A stretch of DNA of 64,000 nt from Jacaranda mimosifolia (lineage: Eukaryota; Streptophyta; Magnoliopsida; Lamiales; Bignoniaceae): positions 2,666,001-2,730,000 of the forward strand of contig CM032125.1 in the NCBI GenBank assembly GCA_018894105.1, written 5' to 3'. Shown here one piece after another: positions 1-11,912 of this stretch. A program made the translations under genes and the position numbers. The notes below the pieces were generated by a model. The model worked only from the letters and a program-made list of their open reading frames with translations, had not been told where the DNA came from and did no database searches. Position 1 is the first letter of the stretch. Each line of letters starts with the position of its first letter.

Positions 1-240
1 TTTGAACTTTTAAAATAAATAAAAAGAGGTATGATAGAATAAAATAATTGAAGAAAAAGATAAACAGAAAATTATTGGAGAGAGAGAGACAGAGATTAAA
101 AAATGTCAAGATGGAAAAGAGAGAATATAAAATAAAGCTAGCTATCTTGTAATTATCCTCTAAAATAGAGTTAGTTTTATTAATTTGTGACTAAATGTAC
201 CAAATTAGTTAATAAGATGCCAATGCTTCTCTATATGCCA
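1..240. other. AT-rich intergenic DNA
   Basis: Short AT-rich lead-in with a small GA-rich patch near 80-95. I see no coding signal and no repeat end other than the element that begins at 241. Confidence 0.5.
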
Positions 241-847
241 TGTTTTGAAAACTAGACCGGTCGGACCGATGACTGGTGGTCAGTCCGGTCCGATTGAGAC
301 TTAAAAATCGATGCTGGTGAAAGTCGGTCAAATCGGTACCAGTTAACCGGTTTTTGACCAATTCACTCTTTTTTTTTGAAAATTTAAAAATTACTTTTTT
401 AAAAAAAAAAGTAAAAAGGAAAAGAGAAATTATGAATTAAAGATGATAATTAAAAATTTTGGACATGTAATTTTTTAAAATATGTTGAATATTTAGCGTA
501 AAAGAATTTATTTGTACTTGGAGTTGAAGCATGAAATGAATTATTACTTATATTAATGTAAAAAATTATTTTTTATTTATTTATAGTTGACTAATTGTGA
601 AATAGTATTATTTTCTAAAAAACATACTTAAAAATAAGTAAGTTGAAATTTTTTCAAATAATATTCTTCCTATATCAATTGAAAATTTTATATTTTGTTA
701 ATATTAAAATATTATATACTTTTATAAAATTAAATATAATTATTACATCATTATCATGATATCATATCAGTTGAACCGATGATTGAATCGATTGAATCAG
801 TAACTAGTAAGGTCCCTGATACTTTTTCCGGTTTGATTTTAGAAACA
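241..847. mobile_element. Small TIR element (MITE-like)
   Basis: About 607 bp bounded by imperfect terminal inverted repeats. The left end reads tgttttgaaaactagaccgg, and the reverse complement of the right end reads tgtttctaaaatcaaaccgg. The subterminal parts are rich in CCGGT/ACCGG and GAATCGATTGAATC-type motifs, while the centre is AT-rich and non-coding. I could not define a clean target-site duplication, so the superfamily is open (hAT- or Mutator-like is possible). Confidence 0.5.
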
Positions 848-1480
848 TCGTCTATGTGTATATATTAGAGGACTGTAGCAGTCAATATGGTTTCTTTGTT
901 CTTCCCAGTCCTTCCTAATTATCGTAAATTTGGTTTAATCTTTTATGCAACTAGCAGTGGTACGTAATACATTGATGTGTGTGAATAAATTTTTAATATA
1001 TATATATATATATAAAATAAAAAAATATTTAATTATTTTTACATGACAGTATATTCTTTAATTATGTAAATATATTTATTTGAATTTATTATATAAAATA
1101 ATATATTTAAAAAAAATGAAGAGAAAACATAATATAGTTGAAAATAGAAATAGAGAGCAAAACATAATGTGGGGAGGGCACCAGAAAAAAAGATGGAAAG
1201 TATATCATTTTTTGATTTAAATAAAGTTAATTTTATCAATACATTAAATATATCAAACAGGTAGTCTATCACACGCCCACACTTTTATAAATAGTATAAA
1301 TAAAAGGGTATTATAGCAGTTAGTAGCTTGCATGTTGTCCTGGTCCAAGATTCCATATTAAAAAAAAAAAAAAAAAAAGAAGAGGGTTGGGGGGGGGGGG
1401 GGGGTGGTTGTATATATATATATATAGCAGTGTCAGTGTGAGTGTGTGTGTTTGTGTCACCCTCCAACTTCCCTCCACCA
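848..1480. other. AT-rich upstream region with simple repeats
   Basis: Contains a (TA)n run near 991-1013, a poly-A tract near 1360-1378 followed by a poly-G tract near 1389-1404, another short TA run and a TG-rich stretch to 1452. No gene is visible. The right end is the probable promoter of the HIPP gene. Confidence 0.5.
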
Positions 1481-1487
1481 ATATAAA
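1481..1487 (+). promoter_or_regulatory. TATA-like box of the HIPP gene
   Basis: The motif atataaa lies about 70 bases before the ATG at 1552, in a pyrimidine-rich leader context (ccctccacc). The spacing fits a plant core promoter with a short 5' UTR. This is inferred from position and motif only. Confidence 0.4.
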
Positions 1488-1551
1488 CTAGGTTTCAATC
1501 TTAGAAATTCCAAATTTTATAAGGCGTTAATTAATTTACGCAAAGGGAGAA

Positions 1552-2219
1552 ATGAAGGTGAGCTTTGTCGTTGATGAATATATATATATATATACACTTG
1601 CATTTATTTATACATATTATATCAGAGTAGCAGGATTAATGTGTTAATATGAGGCATGCATGAAAATTCCATGATTAAATTTCCCTAAATATATCTGCTT
1701 CACCATATATATATAGCTGAAGATCGTGATCAAGGTGTCGATGAACGGTGAGAAGGATAAGTCAAAGGCCATGAAGATTGCTGCGGCTACATGTGGTGCG
1801 TACGTATGTCAAAATATAATTGATCACCAAATTAAACTTTAAATCAGTACCTCCAGATATATATATATATATATGCATATATATATAACTAAACCCGTAA
1901 AATATATTAAGATCATTTTTTTTGTGATAGTGCAGGAGTCAGCTCGGTCACTATCGGGAAAGACAATGATCGGATTGAGGTAGTTGGAGAAGGGGTTGAT
2001 TCAGTTTGTTTGGCCAAATGTCTAAGAAAGAAATTCTGTATTGCTGATATTATAAGCGTTGAAGAAGTGAAGCCTCCCGTTCCTGTTCAGAAGCCTAGCC
2101 CGCCCAAAAGCCCACCACCGTGCCTGCAGCCATGCTGCCCGCCCTGCTCCTATTGCATTCACCCGCTACCGTGCCAATCATTCTGCGACTCTAGTCCTCA
2201 GAACTGCTCTATCATGTGA
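1552..2219 (+). CDS. Heavy-metal-associated isoprenylated plant protein (HIPP), three exons
   Basis: Spliced model: exon 1 at 1552-1557 (Met-Lys only), exon 2 at 1723-1795, exon 3 at 1936-2219. All junctions are GT-AG and the frame stays open, giving 120 residues. Residues 2-72 form an HMA-type beta-alpha-beta-beta-alpha-beta domain that opens with the IVIKVSMNGEK pattern typical of this subfamily. The metal-binding M-x-C-x-x-C loop is absent, replaced by S-M-N-G-E-K. Residues 73-115 form a proline- and cysteine-rich tail, and the protein ends C-S-I-M, a CaaX prenylation signal. HIPPs are membrane-associated through the lipid and act in metal handling and stress; some small HMA proteins affect or are targeted in pathogen infection (for example rice Pi21 and the HMA targets of AVR-Pik). 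The tiny first exon matches the usual gene structure of this group. A TATA-like box precedes it. Degenerate loop suggests weak or no metal binding, which is inference. Confidence 0.88.
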
Positions 2220-3310
2220 TTGATTCGGTGTCTACGAGCTTGCTATTTTAGGAAATTCTTCTCATTCAATAAGGATAATTATAGCAAAAATGTTATGGTA
2301 TTTGTTATGTAAGTAATTGGATCTTGTTAATGTCAATTTTGGGGTTTGTTTTGTTTATCTTATAAATTGTATTTGGTCTTATAATTTCATGTTGAATGGA
2401 GCTAGATTTATCAAATAATTTGTGAGTTGTTCTTTCTTATCCTTTAGAGCATGTATTAGAATAAAACTTTTAATTAATACATATTAATATATAGAACAAT
2501 AATTTAATATAATTAATTTATATGTAATTAATGACATTAATTTAATCATCATCACTATGCAACAAAACAATTCATTTGAGTAGTAACAATATTTTCGGTA
2601 CACTTGACTGTGCAAGTACATATTATCTGGATAATTGAAATATAGCTACGCATTTGAAGAGATTATTTTACCCTTAATATTTAGAAAAAAATCTTACAAA
2701 ATAAAAATCCGCAATTTTGTTCTAATTAGCCAAAATTCGACCCGACACATCACAGACGGACCCATCAACATACTTATAGATCTCAAGGAGATCTAACCGT
2801 TCATAATATTAAATCATGCAAATAACAAGAAGCCACTTTTTACCTGGTTTCATTACTTGAGATCTCAATTTTATCTAATTTATCCATAACCTCACTCTAA
2901 CTTACGCATTAGAAAATGTTAGCTAGAGCCTAGAGACCATGCTGATTAGTTTAATGTGTGCTTTTGTGGATATATATGGTTGGATATTTATAATCTTGCA
3001 GACCAAGATTAAGTACTTAAGCTCACATGGAAACGAAGCTTGAGTCGGACTTCTTCAACAAGTTAGAGGGCTCGCACTAGTTACCCACATCAACATCTTT
3101 TAATCCTTCTAAATTCATCTTCTCCTTGCACCAACCATAAGATTATAAACACTTTATCCATCCCCAATGTTTGAGGTGTTTTTTGCCAAGAGATCAATTA
3201 ATTCAATACTATTGCTCTCACATTTATATATGTCAAATTTAAAATTTGAACCTTAACGAACTCTAAATATGTGTAAATAATAAAAAAGAATTATTTCCCA
3301 AATTTGAAGT
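2220..3310. other. Intergenic DNA downstream of the HIPP gene
   Basis: Starts with the probable 3' UTR of the HIPP gene (a near-consensus aataag lies about 50 bases after the stop). The rest is AT-rich with no ORF of note and no repeat end I could define. Confidence 0.5.
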
Positions 3311-4163
3311 ATTATGGGTGTCAATTTAGGTGGGGTGGATTTGGTTGAGGTATGGGTATAGTATAAAAATATCAAACCTGAACTCAACCCAATTCAATGC
3401 CAAACCTAAAAGGTTCAACCCTAACATGGCCTACAAATGATTGAGTCAGGTTCGGACTAAAAATTAAGTCACCCAACAATCTGATAAACCAAACCCAGCT
3501 CAACTCAACCCAACCTGATCTATATATTTTATTTTTCATATTTATAAATTATGACATTATAAATGAGTAGAAGTTTGATCTGCCAATAAAATCTGTAGTT
3601 CTACATAATCATTTAGGTGTAAGAAAGTAAGAAACATAATAACTTTAAAGCTTGTTAGGTCCATAATTACTCTAAATACAAAAAAATAATAAACTAGTGT
3701 TCAATAAATAATTTTGATGACAACCATCGATGCCGGATTAACTACTAAATAGTAAAAATTAAATTTCAAAGACAAAAATATCAAATTAAAGTTCAAAGAT
3801 AATTTTGATTAGAGCCATCAAATCTGAAATCTTCTTTGCATCAATAGCTAGTTTTCTCCATTAATTCATAGCCCAAATATCCACAAAGAAATCTTCTTTA
3901 GATATGTATTGGAGATTTTAAAATTTTTTGAAATTTTGGATATAACTTTTTTTTTTTGTTTAGATTATTGGATATAAATTATTGAAATTTAGATTTTATT
4001 TTTAATTAACTAATTATTTTCAGGTTGGGTCGGAATTATTGGGTTATTGGTCATCCGCTTGTTTTCAGATTTAGCAGATTGATCCGAGACTAATCAAATC
4101 TAATTTTTTAAAATAAAATATGATTTCATTAATTATCTGATTGGGTTTGATTTTGACATCATT
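3311..4163. mobile_element. Probable TIR element (hAT/MITE-like)
   Basis: The left end (gggtgtcaatttaggt) and the right end (gggtttgattttgacatc, inverted) are short imperfect inverted repeats. They enclose 0.85 kb with many CAACCCAA / TTGGGTT-type motifs near the left end and a GGTTGGGTC motif near the right. No transposase coding and no clear target duplication are seen. Repeats that begin GGTGTCAA and carry such subterminal motifs are common in plant genomes. Confidence 0.35.
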
Positions 4164-5768
4164 ACTTCTTGTAATGGGTATGTATTAGGTTGTTTCAAAA
4201 AAGTCTGGTTTCTTCTTTGACTTAATTTATTCGACAAATCTTTAGGAGCGGTGTTTCTATTCCTCTAAGATTTTCTTTTATTAAACTTTAATTCAGTATT
4301 TTTTTAAACGTCCGGCAACAATTATTTAGCTGACAGACTCACAGTAGATTAGACCAACTCACATTGAAAATCATAATTAAATATAAACCCATTCTTAATG
4401 CACAAACGTTTCGTTATTCAAAAAACAAAGAAAAATGAAGATATAGAATAGCTTATATGTATGTATATATAACCATATATTGTTATATGAAGATCAAATA
4501 TGATTACATCAACATCAAATTCATCACTTGATCAACAACTCATTGTGGAGTATGCTCAACCAATTCTTAAATATTTTATTTCAATATTTCATCAGCGTGC
4601 ATAATTTTGATTCAAACTATTGAATTGATTAAGCAAATATTTGATCTTGATAAATGCAAGCATCCAGTGCAATAATGACATAATCCTTCTAAAGCTGGAA
4701 TTCCGTTACGCACACTCTAGGTAAATTATATTTCAACGTAAATTAACCAATTGACACATAATTAATATTTTTTTGAAAAAATAGTTTTGATTTCTTTTGA
4801 ATCATTTCAACTAAAGTAATTATAATTTCTTCTGAAACTTTTGATCAAGTTTATTTTGAGACCACCAGAGTTACTTTGATAATTTTTGAAAGAGTATAGG
4901 ATCCTAAAAGAGAAATTAACTCAAAGGAGTCTTACAACTTATAGTTAGATATTTTAAAAAAATGATAAATTGGAACTTCCAATTATAACTGAAGTTCCAA
5001 AGACAACAGAAACATAGAGTAATATAGTAAATGAGACAATAGATTTATAGCGGTTCGACAAATCTACTCCACTACCTAAGCCACATGACTTAGGAGTTTA
5101 ACATGCACTTTACTCAAAGAAATGATTAGTACAAAAGTACAATAGTCAAGATTAATCCTTCACCTTGCTAGCAACAATAACCAACTAGGCTAGTCTGTAA
5201 CAATAATTTGAAGACAGACTAACTTGAGAGAACAGATATTTTCTATAAAGTTTATTGAGCAAAGATACTCATCATTTTCAAGTGCAACAATTCTTGGTAT
5301 ATGTACAATAAGGGTTGTGAATTCTTTTCAAATGAAAATTGCCTAAATTGATGCTAAAATTTTGCTACAGGCAGTCAACTCTCCTTCTTGCTTTCAAGTG
5401 GTAACTTTCCTTAAATAAAATCTGCATAATCAAGATAACTTCTATGCCAACTTTCTAACAACTACTTTCTTTTATTTTAAAAATATAAAAAAAATTATAT
5501 TAATACATTTAATAAAATAATTTATGCAAAATATGCGTAATCAAAACCAATTAAAGTAACAACTTTATTTCTTCAAATTGCCAACTTTCTCAGAAAGATG
5601 GTTGACCTGGCATGATTTTCAATCTGTTATTTTTAGGTGTATATCTAATTTCAAATAAAGAAATTCAATTTTTGAAAGATTAATTATCAATTCTATTTGG
5701 AAGAAAATGATTTTCACCTATTGATTGTATATATTAGTTTCATTAATAACACTATGGTGTAAGATACT
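4164..5768. other. Non-coding intergenic DNA
   Basis: AT-rich, with no coding potential. The stretch near 5040-5220 (gcggttcgacaaatctactc and following) resembles non-coding parts of decayed plant retroelements, but I cannot define ends. The last three bases (5766-5768, act) are the left target duplication of the CACTA element. Confidence 0.4.
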
Positions 5769-7437
5769 CACTACAAAAAAAAGGGCATTAGTGACCAAAA
5801 AATCGGTCACTAACAGGTTTAGTGATTGATTTAGTGACCGATCGGATCGGTCACTAAAACCCTCATCACCTATTTGTCTCGGTCACTAATTCGGTCACTA
5901 ATTAGTGATCAATTAGTGATCTAAATGGCGGTCACTAATTATTTAAAAAATTTTGAAAAAATTTTGTCTATGTTACTAGGCGGTCACTAATTCGGTCACT
6001 GATCAATGACCGATTAGTGACTGCATATCTCGGTTATTAATTTTAATAAGTCAAAAATATTTCTCTCCAACTTTGCTTCCTCTTTGATTCAAACTCAAGA
6101 CTTTTGTTATGCTCAAATGAGTAACTAACCACTACACCACATGCATTTTCATGCATTTATCTCAATAATATAATATATATATATAATATTTACAAGTTAA
6201 AAAGTACTTATAATATTCTTATGTATAAGTTACTATTATTTTGCATTTTAAAATTCAACAAAAATAGCAATTATTCATTTAATATTTGTATATATAACAC
6301 ACTGTATTTTTTATTTATAACTATTACTTTAAATTTTAGGTATATTTTATCATAATATATTATAAACATATTAAAAATAGTATATACATACGAATAGACA
6401 TAGTGATAAATAGTTTTTTTTATATATAATAAATACTAATATTTATTACTATTTATAGTAGTAAATAGTTTACGCATATATGTGGTAATATGTATATGTA
6501 CTTATACATACAAATTAATATATAATATTATTAATTATATTATAAATATTTATTTATACCTATTACTTTTAAATTTTAGGTATATTTTATCATAATATAT
6601 TATAAACATATTAAAATAGTATATACATACTAATATGTATAGTGATAAATAGTTTTTTTCTTCTTTGTTTATATAATAAATACTAATATTTATTACTATT
6701 TATAGTAATAAATAGTTTACACATATATATGGTAATATGTAGTTAGGCTTATACATACGAATTAATATATAATATTATTAATTATATTATAAGTATTTAT
6801 TTACTCATAATACATGGATATATATTATTGACATGTATATATTAATTAATTCTCTTTTTTTTCTTTGCATAAGAATATTATTCTTGTTTATTTCTTTGTG
6901 TATCTATATATATTAATAAATTAATGTTCAATTATATGTATATTATATAGAAATATTTAGTGGTTATATATTTGTATATGTACGTATATTTTTATATTTT
7001 TTATACATACATACTTTATTATCAAATATATATATATATGTTAATAGCAAATATTATATTTACTTATATGAGTGTTACATAAATTTTATGCTTTCATATT
7101 ACAAGAATATACAAAAAATAATTTTTTTTTTATGATCGTTTATTGATTGAAAAACGTGGTCATTAATTAGTGACTGCTTTATACGGTCATTAATATTAGT
7201 AACCGAACTCTTAATTCGGTCACTAATTAGTGACCGAATTAGTGACCGCTTTGTGCGGTCACTAATATTAGTGACTGAAAAAAGAGTTCGGTCACTAATT
7301 AGTGACTTCAAATTTTAGTGACTGAAAAAAGAGTTCGGTCACTAATCGATCACTAATTTTTTTAAAATATTATATTTAAATTAATCATTAATCAATCACT
7401 AATGATCGGTCACTAAAGCTTATTTGTTTTGGTAGTG
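5769..7437. mobile_element. Non-autonomous CACTA (En/Spm-type) DNA transposon
   Basis: The left end reads CACTACAAAAAAAAGGGC, and the reverse complement of the right end reads CACTACCAAAACAAATAAG. A perfect 3-bp target duplication (act) lies at 5766-5768 and 7438-7440. Both subterminal regions (about 5790-6030 and 7130-7420) are packed with copies of the TAGTGACCGA / TCGGTCACTA motif in opposite orientation. Such arrays are the known transposase-binding architecture of this superfamily. There is no transposase gene, so the 1,669-bp element would need a helper. The centre holds a duplicated segment of about 240 bp (separate entry). Confidence 0.9.
6309..6800. repeat. Internal tandem duplication in the CACTA element
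   Basis: Two head-to-tail copies, about 6311-6550 and 6551-6800, each carry aaattttaggtatattttat followed by the same AT-rich series. Differences are a few substitutions and a short insertion (cttctttg) near 6660 in copy 2. The period is about 240 bp. The arrangement implies duplication inside the transposon, because the flanking DNA is not repeated. Confidence 0.8.
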
Positions 7438-7440
7438 ACT

Positions 7441-9510
7441 TATATGTCGTAAATAACACATATACTTATATGTGTGTATATATATCAGTTTGATTGTAGT
7501 CCTTTTTATATCTTTTTATATGTATGATTTACTATATACGAGTGTCCTACATCACATTATTACTAATGAAACTAATATATAAAACTAGATGAGAACAGCC
7601 ACTGCTAAGACAATTCAAACCCCGGCCTGGAATTGTAGAAGCTCAAAAGTTAGGTCCCGTTTTTATAATTATTGTGTTCACATAAAATTTTATTTTATTA
7701 CTTTATTTTATTAATAATTTCAAAAGATTATGATAAAATAAAATATAATACTTATTAATTTTAAAAATATATTATAGGATACAAATATAATTCAACACCA
7801 TCCCAATGCCACATCACCTAGTTTTATAATGTCGATGTAAAATTCAGCATATTTATATGCCAAAATTAAATATTTGAATTAAAAAATTGAGAAATAATTT
7901 AAGAATATTTTAGTGAGTAGAACGAGTCTACCTGCATTGGGAAACAAGGTGTGGGTGTGTAAATAGAAGAGTTAAAATTTATTTTTAATATATCCCGATG
8001 GACACACCCCTATAGAAAAGTTAGTTCAAAAGCTAAAGCTATGACTTGAGGTCCTAACTTTTTAGTGGAGCTGTGACTCTTTATTAAAAGAGTAAAGTTA
8101 CAAAATTTTATCCTATAGTTGTATCCTTAAAAGAAAGAATTATGATTCTAGTAAAGAATCATGTCTCGTCAACAAAATTACATTGCACAACAATAAATAG
8201 GAATGCCTAGAACCAACCTAAATAACTGAAAAGGAGAAGCATACATACTAGCATTTGTTGATCACTACATTGAGCACTTTCACATCACTATTCATTTCAT
8301 AGAAAAGTTAAGTCAGAAAAGTTCGCTAGATCCGTTCTATTGGAGTGCTATCTTAGACCGGAAGAGAGCCGTTATATCTTGAGAGATTAATTGTCAGGAG
8401 CCTTCTACCACAGTGTGAGGGGCAATGTTACTTTAAGGAGATTGTTGGAGCAACAAGTCTCGGCTAATACAATATTTGTCTTGCATTCGAATAGGTTTTT
8501 CTGTTTATTTTCCTCACTCAACAAATATTTTTATATGTTTGCATAATTTTATAAGTGCATATATTTAATTATATGTTGACACAAAGCACAAGCATACACG
8601 GTATCTTATTTGTTAAATTTTCCTAACAATCTTAAGGTAATATAGTTCCATTTGCTTGTGTTATTTTATCAAATATTATTCCAGTTTGCCATTAATAGTT
8701 TCTGACCTTAGGCAGAATTTGTGGGCGTTGAAAAATTTCTACTTTATTTCTGTTGATAAAATTATATTTAATCTGCAAATCAGTGAGTAAAAATTTTATG
8801 TTGTCCTATTTGTTCTGGTTGGGAAGATAAATTCTATTTCTTACTTAAACATAAATTAGATTATGTTGACATAGTTATGTTACAATTCAAATTTCATTTG
8901 GAGAGAGGAAAAAAAAACCTATCTGATATTATTGTTTGAATATATATGTTTTAGAATCAAGAAGAAATTGCTTAGTGTTGATTAAAATTTGCATGCCTTA
9001 TCTCACTTTGTTGTGTACCTACTAAAAATTAATTGAAAAGGAAATTAGATTCAGCCTTATTATTTCAAGGGAAACCAAGTGTTAGTAGTTTGTCTCACTA
9101 GTTGTGTACCTACTGTTGCTTTTAATCAAAGGAAAACAAATTGGTCTGCTTTTTAAAATAACTCTAGCTTATTTATAAAACTATAATGGCAGTTTGAATT
9201 TATATTTTATCTATATGTTTGTGCGCTTTAAGATTTAGAGGAAATTAGAGTAAGTTTGTTATTGTGCTTTGCTACTATTTCTCCACTTGAAGAAAAACCA
9301 TATTCGAGTGTGAGAATTGTATTGTCTACCTTAAGGAAATAGCACTCTGTCTCCTGTTCTCCTTGGAAAAATACTTTTACTGAGTTTATTTGAAAGAGAA
9401 AAGGTCCTTGTTTATAAGTCCAAATCAAGTGAATTTTTTGGATTATGCTGTAATTGTCTGTTAAGGTTCTAGGAATTTAAACTATATATTGTTATATTTG
9501 CAATTCTTGT
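7441..9510 (+). other. Possible leader or LTR region of the decayed copia element
   Basis: No open frame. Position, directly before the copia gag/pol remnant, suggests it holds the 5' LTR and leader of that element (for example the gagattgttggagcaac stretch near 8439). I could not find a second LTR copy, a TG...CA pair or a primer-binding site, so this is inference from context. Confidence 0.3.
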
Positions 9511-11912
9511 GATGGCTTCCAATATTGAGGCAACTAATGTTGCAAATATTGAGTCTGATGTTAATGGCGTTGGTAGTGGAGTTTGGACCACTCTAGCTGT
9601 TTATGCACCTATTATGGTAGGATAAGCTGAGAAGCCCATAAAATTCGATTGGCATGAGGAGATGAATCCTGATATCAATCAGATAGACAAACTACCTTAT
9701 GAGGTAGGAGATATGAATTTGTCAGCAATTGTTTCCGAGGTAAACCTAGCTGAAAATACTAATCAATGGTGGGCGGACACAGGGGCCACTTGACATGTGT
9801 GTGCTGAAAGAAATATGTTTGCAACCAATAAGGAGGTTGAGGATGAAATTTTGTACCTGGGAAATTCCTCAATCTCCAAGGTTCATGGAGTTGGCAAAGT
9901 AATATTGAAAATGACCTCTGGAAAAGAGTTGGCTCTCAATAATGTGCTTCACGTGCCGGAGATTAGAAGGAATTTAGTGTCAGGGCCAATGTTAAGTAGG
10001 AATGGATTTAAAATGGTCTTTGAGTCCGACAAGTTTATACTTACTAAAAATGGAATACTTGTCAGTAAAGGTTATTTGTGCAATGGTCTTTTTAAGATGA
10101 ATGTAATGACCATCATAATACAAAATGGACCAAGTGTTGATTCTAATAATAAAATAAACTCTTCCTACTTTCTTGAGTTGTCTAATTTATGGCATCATAA
10201 ATTAGGACACGTTAATTACATATCAATCTCTAAACTTGTAAACATTGGTCTATTACCCAAATTAAATCTTGACTTAAAATCAAGATGTGAAATTTGCATT
10301 GAGGCAAAGATGACCAAAATTCCTTTCAAATCAATTGAGAGAAGCACTGAACCATTAGATTTAATTCACACTGATATATGTGATTTAAAAATGGTGCAAT
10401 CTAGAGGTGGAAAGAAATACTTATTACTTTTATTGATGATTGCATTAGGTATTGCTATGTTTACGTACTTTCAAGTAAAGATGAGGCTTTGGAAGTATTT
10501 AAACAATATAAAAATAAGGTTAAGAATCAACTTGGGAGGAAAATAAAAACTCTTCGAAGTGATAGAAAAGGGAAATATGTTTACCCATTTGAAGAATTTT
10601 GTACAGAATATGGAATAATCCATGAAGTGATAGCTCCATATACACCTCAGTCAAATGGCTTAGCAAAGCGTAAAAATAGAACGTTGAAAGAAATGATGAA
10701 TACTTTGTTAATAAATACAGGAGCACCTCAAAACATGTGGGAAGAGGCAGTGTTAACTGCAAACCACATACTTAATAAGTTACATCATAAGAAACTAGAA
10801 AAGACACCTTATGAAGCTTGGAAAGGTCGTCCACCTTCCTACCAATATCTTCGAGTGTGGGGGTGTCTAGCTAAGGTAGGAGTTCCGCCTCCTAAAATGG
10901 CCAATATTAGACCCAAAACAATTGACGGAATCATTATTGGGTATGCACAACATAGTACAACGTATAGATTCCTTATACATAAATCTGATATAGATGACAC
11001 TCATATCAATACTATTATCGAGTCAAGGAATGCAAGTTTCCTTAAGGATGTGTTTTCTTGGAAAAGGGAAGAAAGACAAATCTCAATTAAAAGAAATTGA
11101 GTAGTCCAAGAATTAGACAAAGCGGAAAATGAACTTAGGCGTAGCAAGAGGGCTAAAATACCTAAGTCGTTTGGACCTGACTTCTTGATCTACATGCTAG
11201 AAAGTGAACCATGCACTTTCACTAAGGCTATGACAACACCAGAAGCTCCACTATGGAGAGAAGCAGTAAAAAGCAAAAATAAGTTCATCATGCAAAACCA
11301 CACATGGGAATTGGTGGATCTTCCTCCTAGAAATAAACCTTTAAGGTGCAAATGGATTTTCAAGAAGAAGATAAAAGCAGATGGTACAATAGATAAATAT
11401 AAGGCGAGATTAGTAGTCAAAGGATATAGACAAAAGGAAGGTCTTGATTACTTTGACACTTACTCACCAGTGACGAGAATAACATCCATTATGTTATTAA
11501 TTAAATTTACAACCATCAATAACCTCAAGATTCATCAAATGGATGTTAAAACAACTTTCCTAAATGGTGACCTAGATGAGGAAATTTTTATGGAACAACC
11601 AGAAAGGTTTGTGGTTCCAAGGCAAGAGAAGAAAGTGTGCAAATTGATTAAGTCATTATATAGCTTAAAATAAGCACCTAAACAATGGCACGTAAAGTTT
11701 GGTCAAGTCATGCTAGCAAATGGCTTTAGGATCAATGAATGTCACAAATGTGTGTATATCAAGGGCACCACTTCTACGTATGTCATTTTGTGTCTATACG
11801 TAGATGATATGCTAATTGTGGGAAGCAACAATGGCATAATCAAAGAGACAAAAAAGCTGTTGAGTAGCAATTTTGATATGAAAGATATGGGCTAGCGGAT
11901 GTAATCCTCAAA
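9511..11912 (+). pseudogene. Decayed Ty1/copia retrotransposon gag-pol
   Basis: Order of domains is gag remnant, aspartic protease, integrase, reverse transcriptase, which is the Ty1/copia order. The protease motif D-T-G-A-T lies at 9776-9790. A TGA follows at 9791, where related elements have an arginine codon. The pre-integrase H-x-x-x-H plus C-x-x-C zinc region spans about 10192-10310, and the integrase core runs to about 10800 with frameshifts near 10430-10500. The reverse transcriptase runs from 11185, with an in-frame TAA near 11671, and the catalytic Y-V-D-D block lies near 11797. Coding stops just past D-M-K-D-M-G, where a one-base loss at about 11893 shifts the frame and homology ends at the junction with a LINE. 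RNase H and the 3' LTR are missing. Several stops and frameshifts make it inactive. Confidence 0.9.

Noticed and set aside
1285..1467. Minus-strand frame with poly-proline and poly-phenylalanine
   Set aside because: Made of the poly-G, poly-A and TG simple repeats.
7099..7311. 70-codon minus-strand frame rich in I-S-D-R repeats
   Set aside because: It is a translation of the CACTA subterminal TAGTGACCGA arrays, not a gene.
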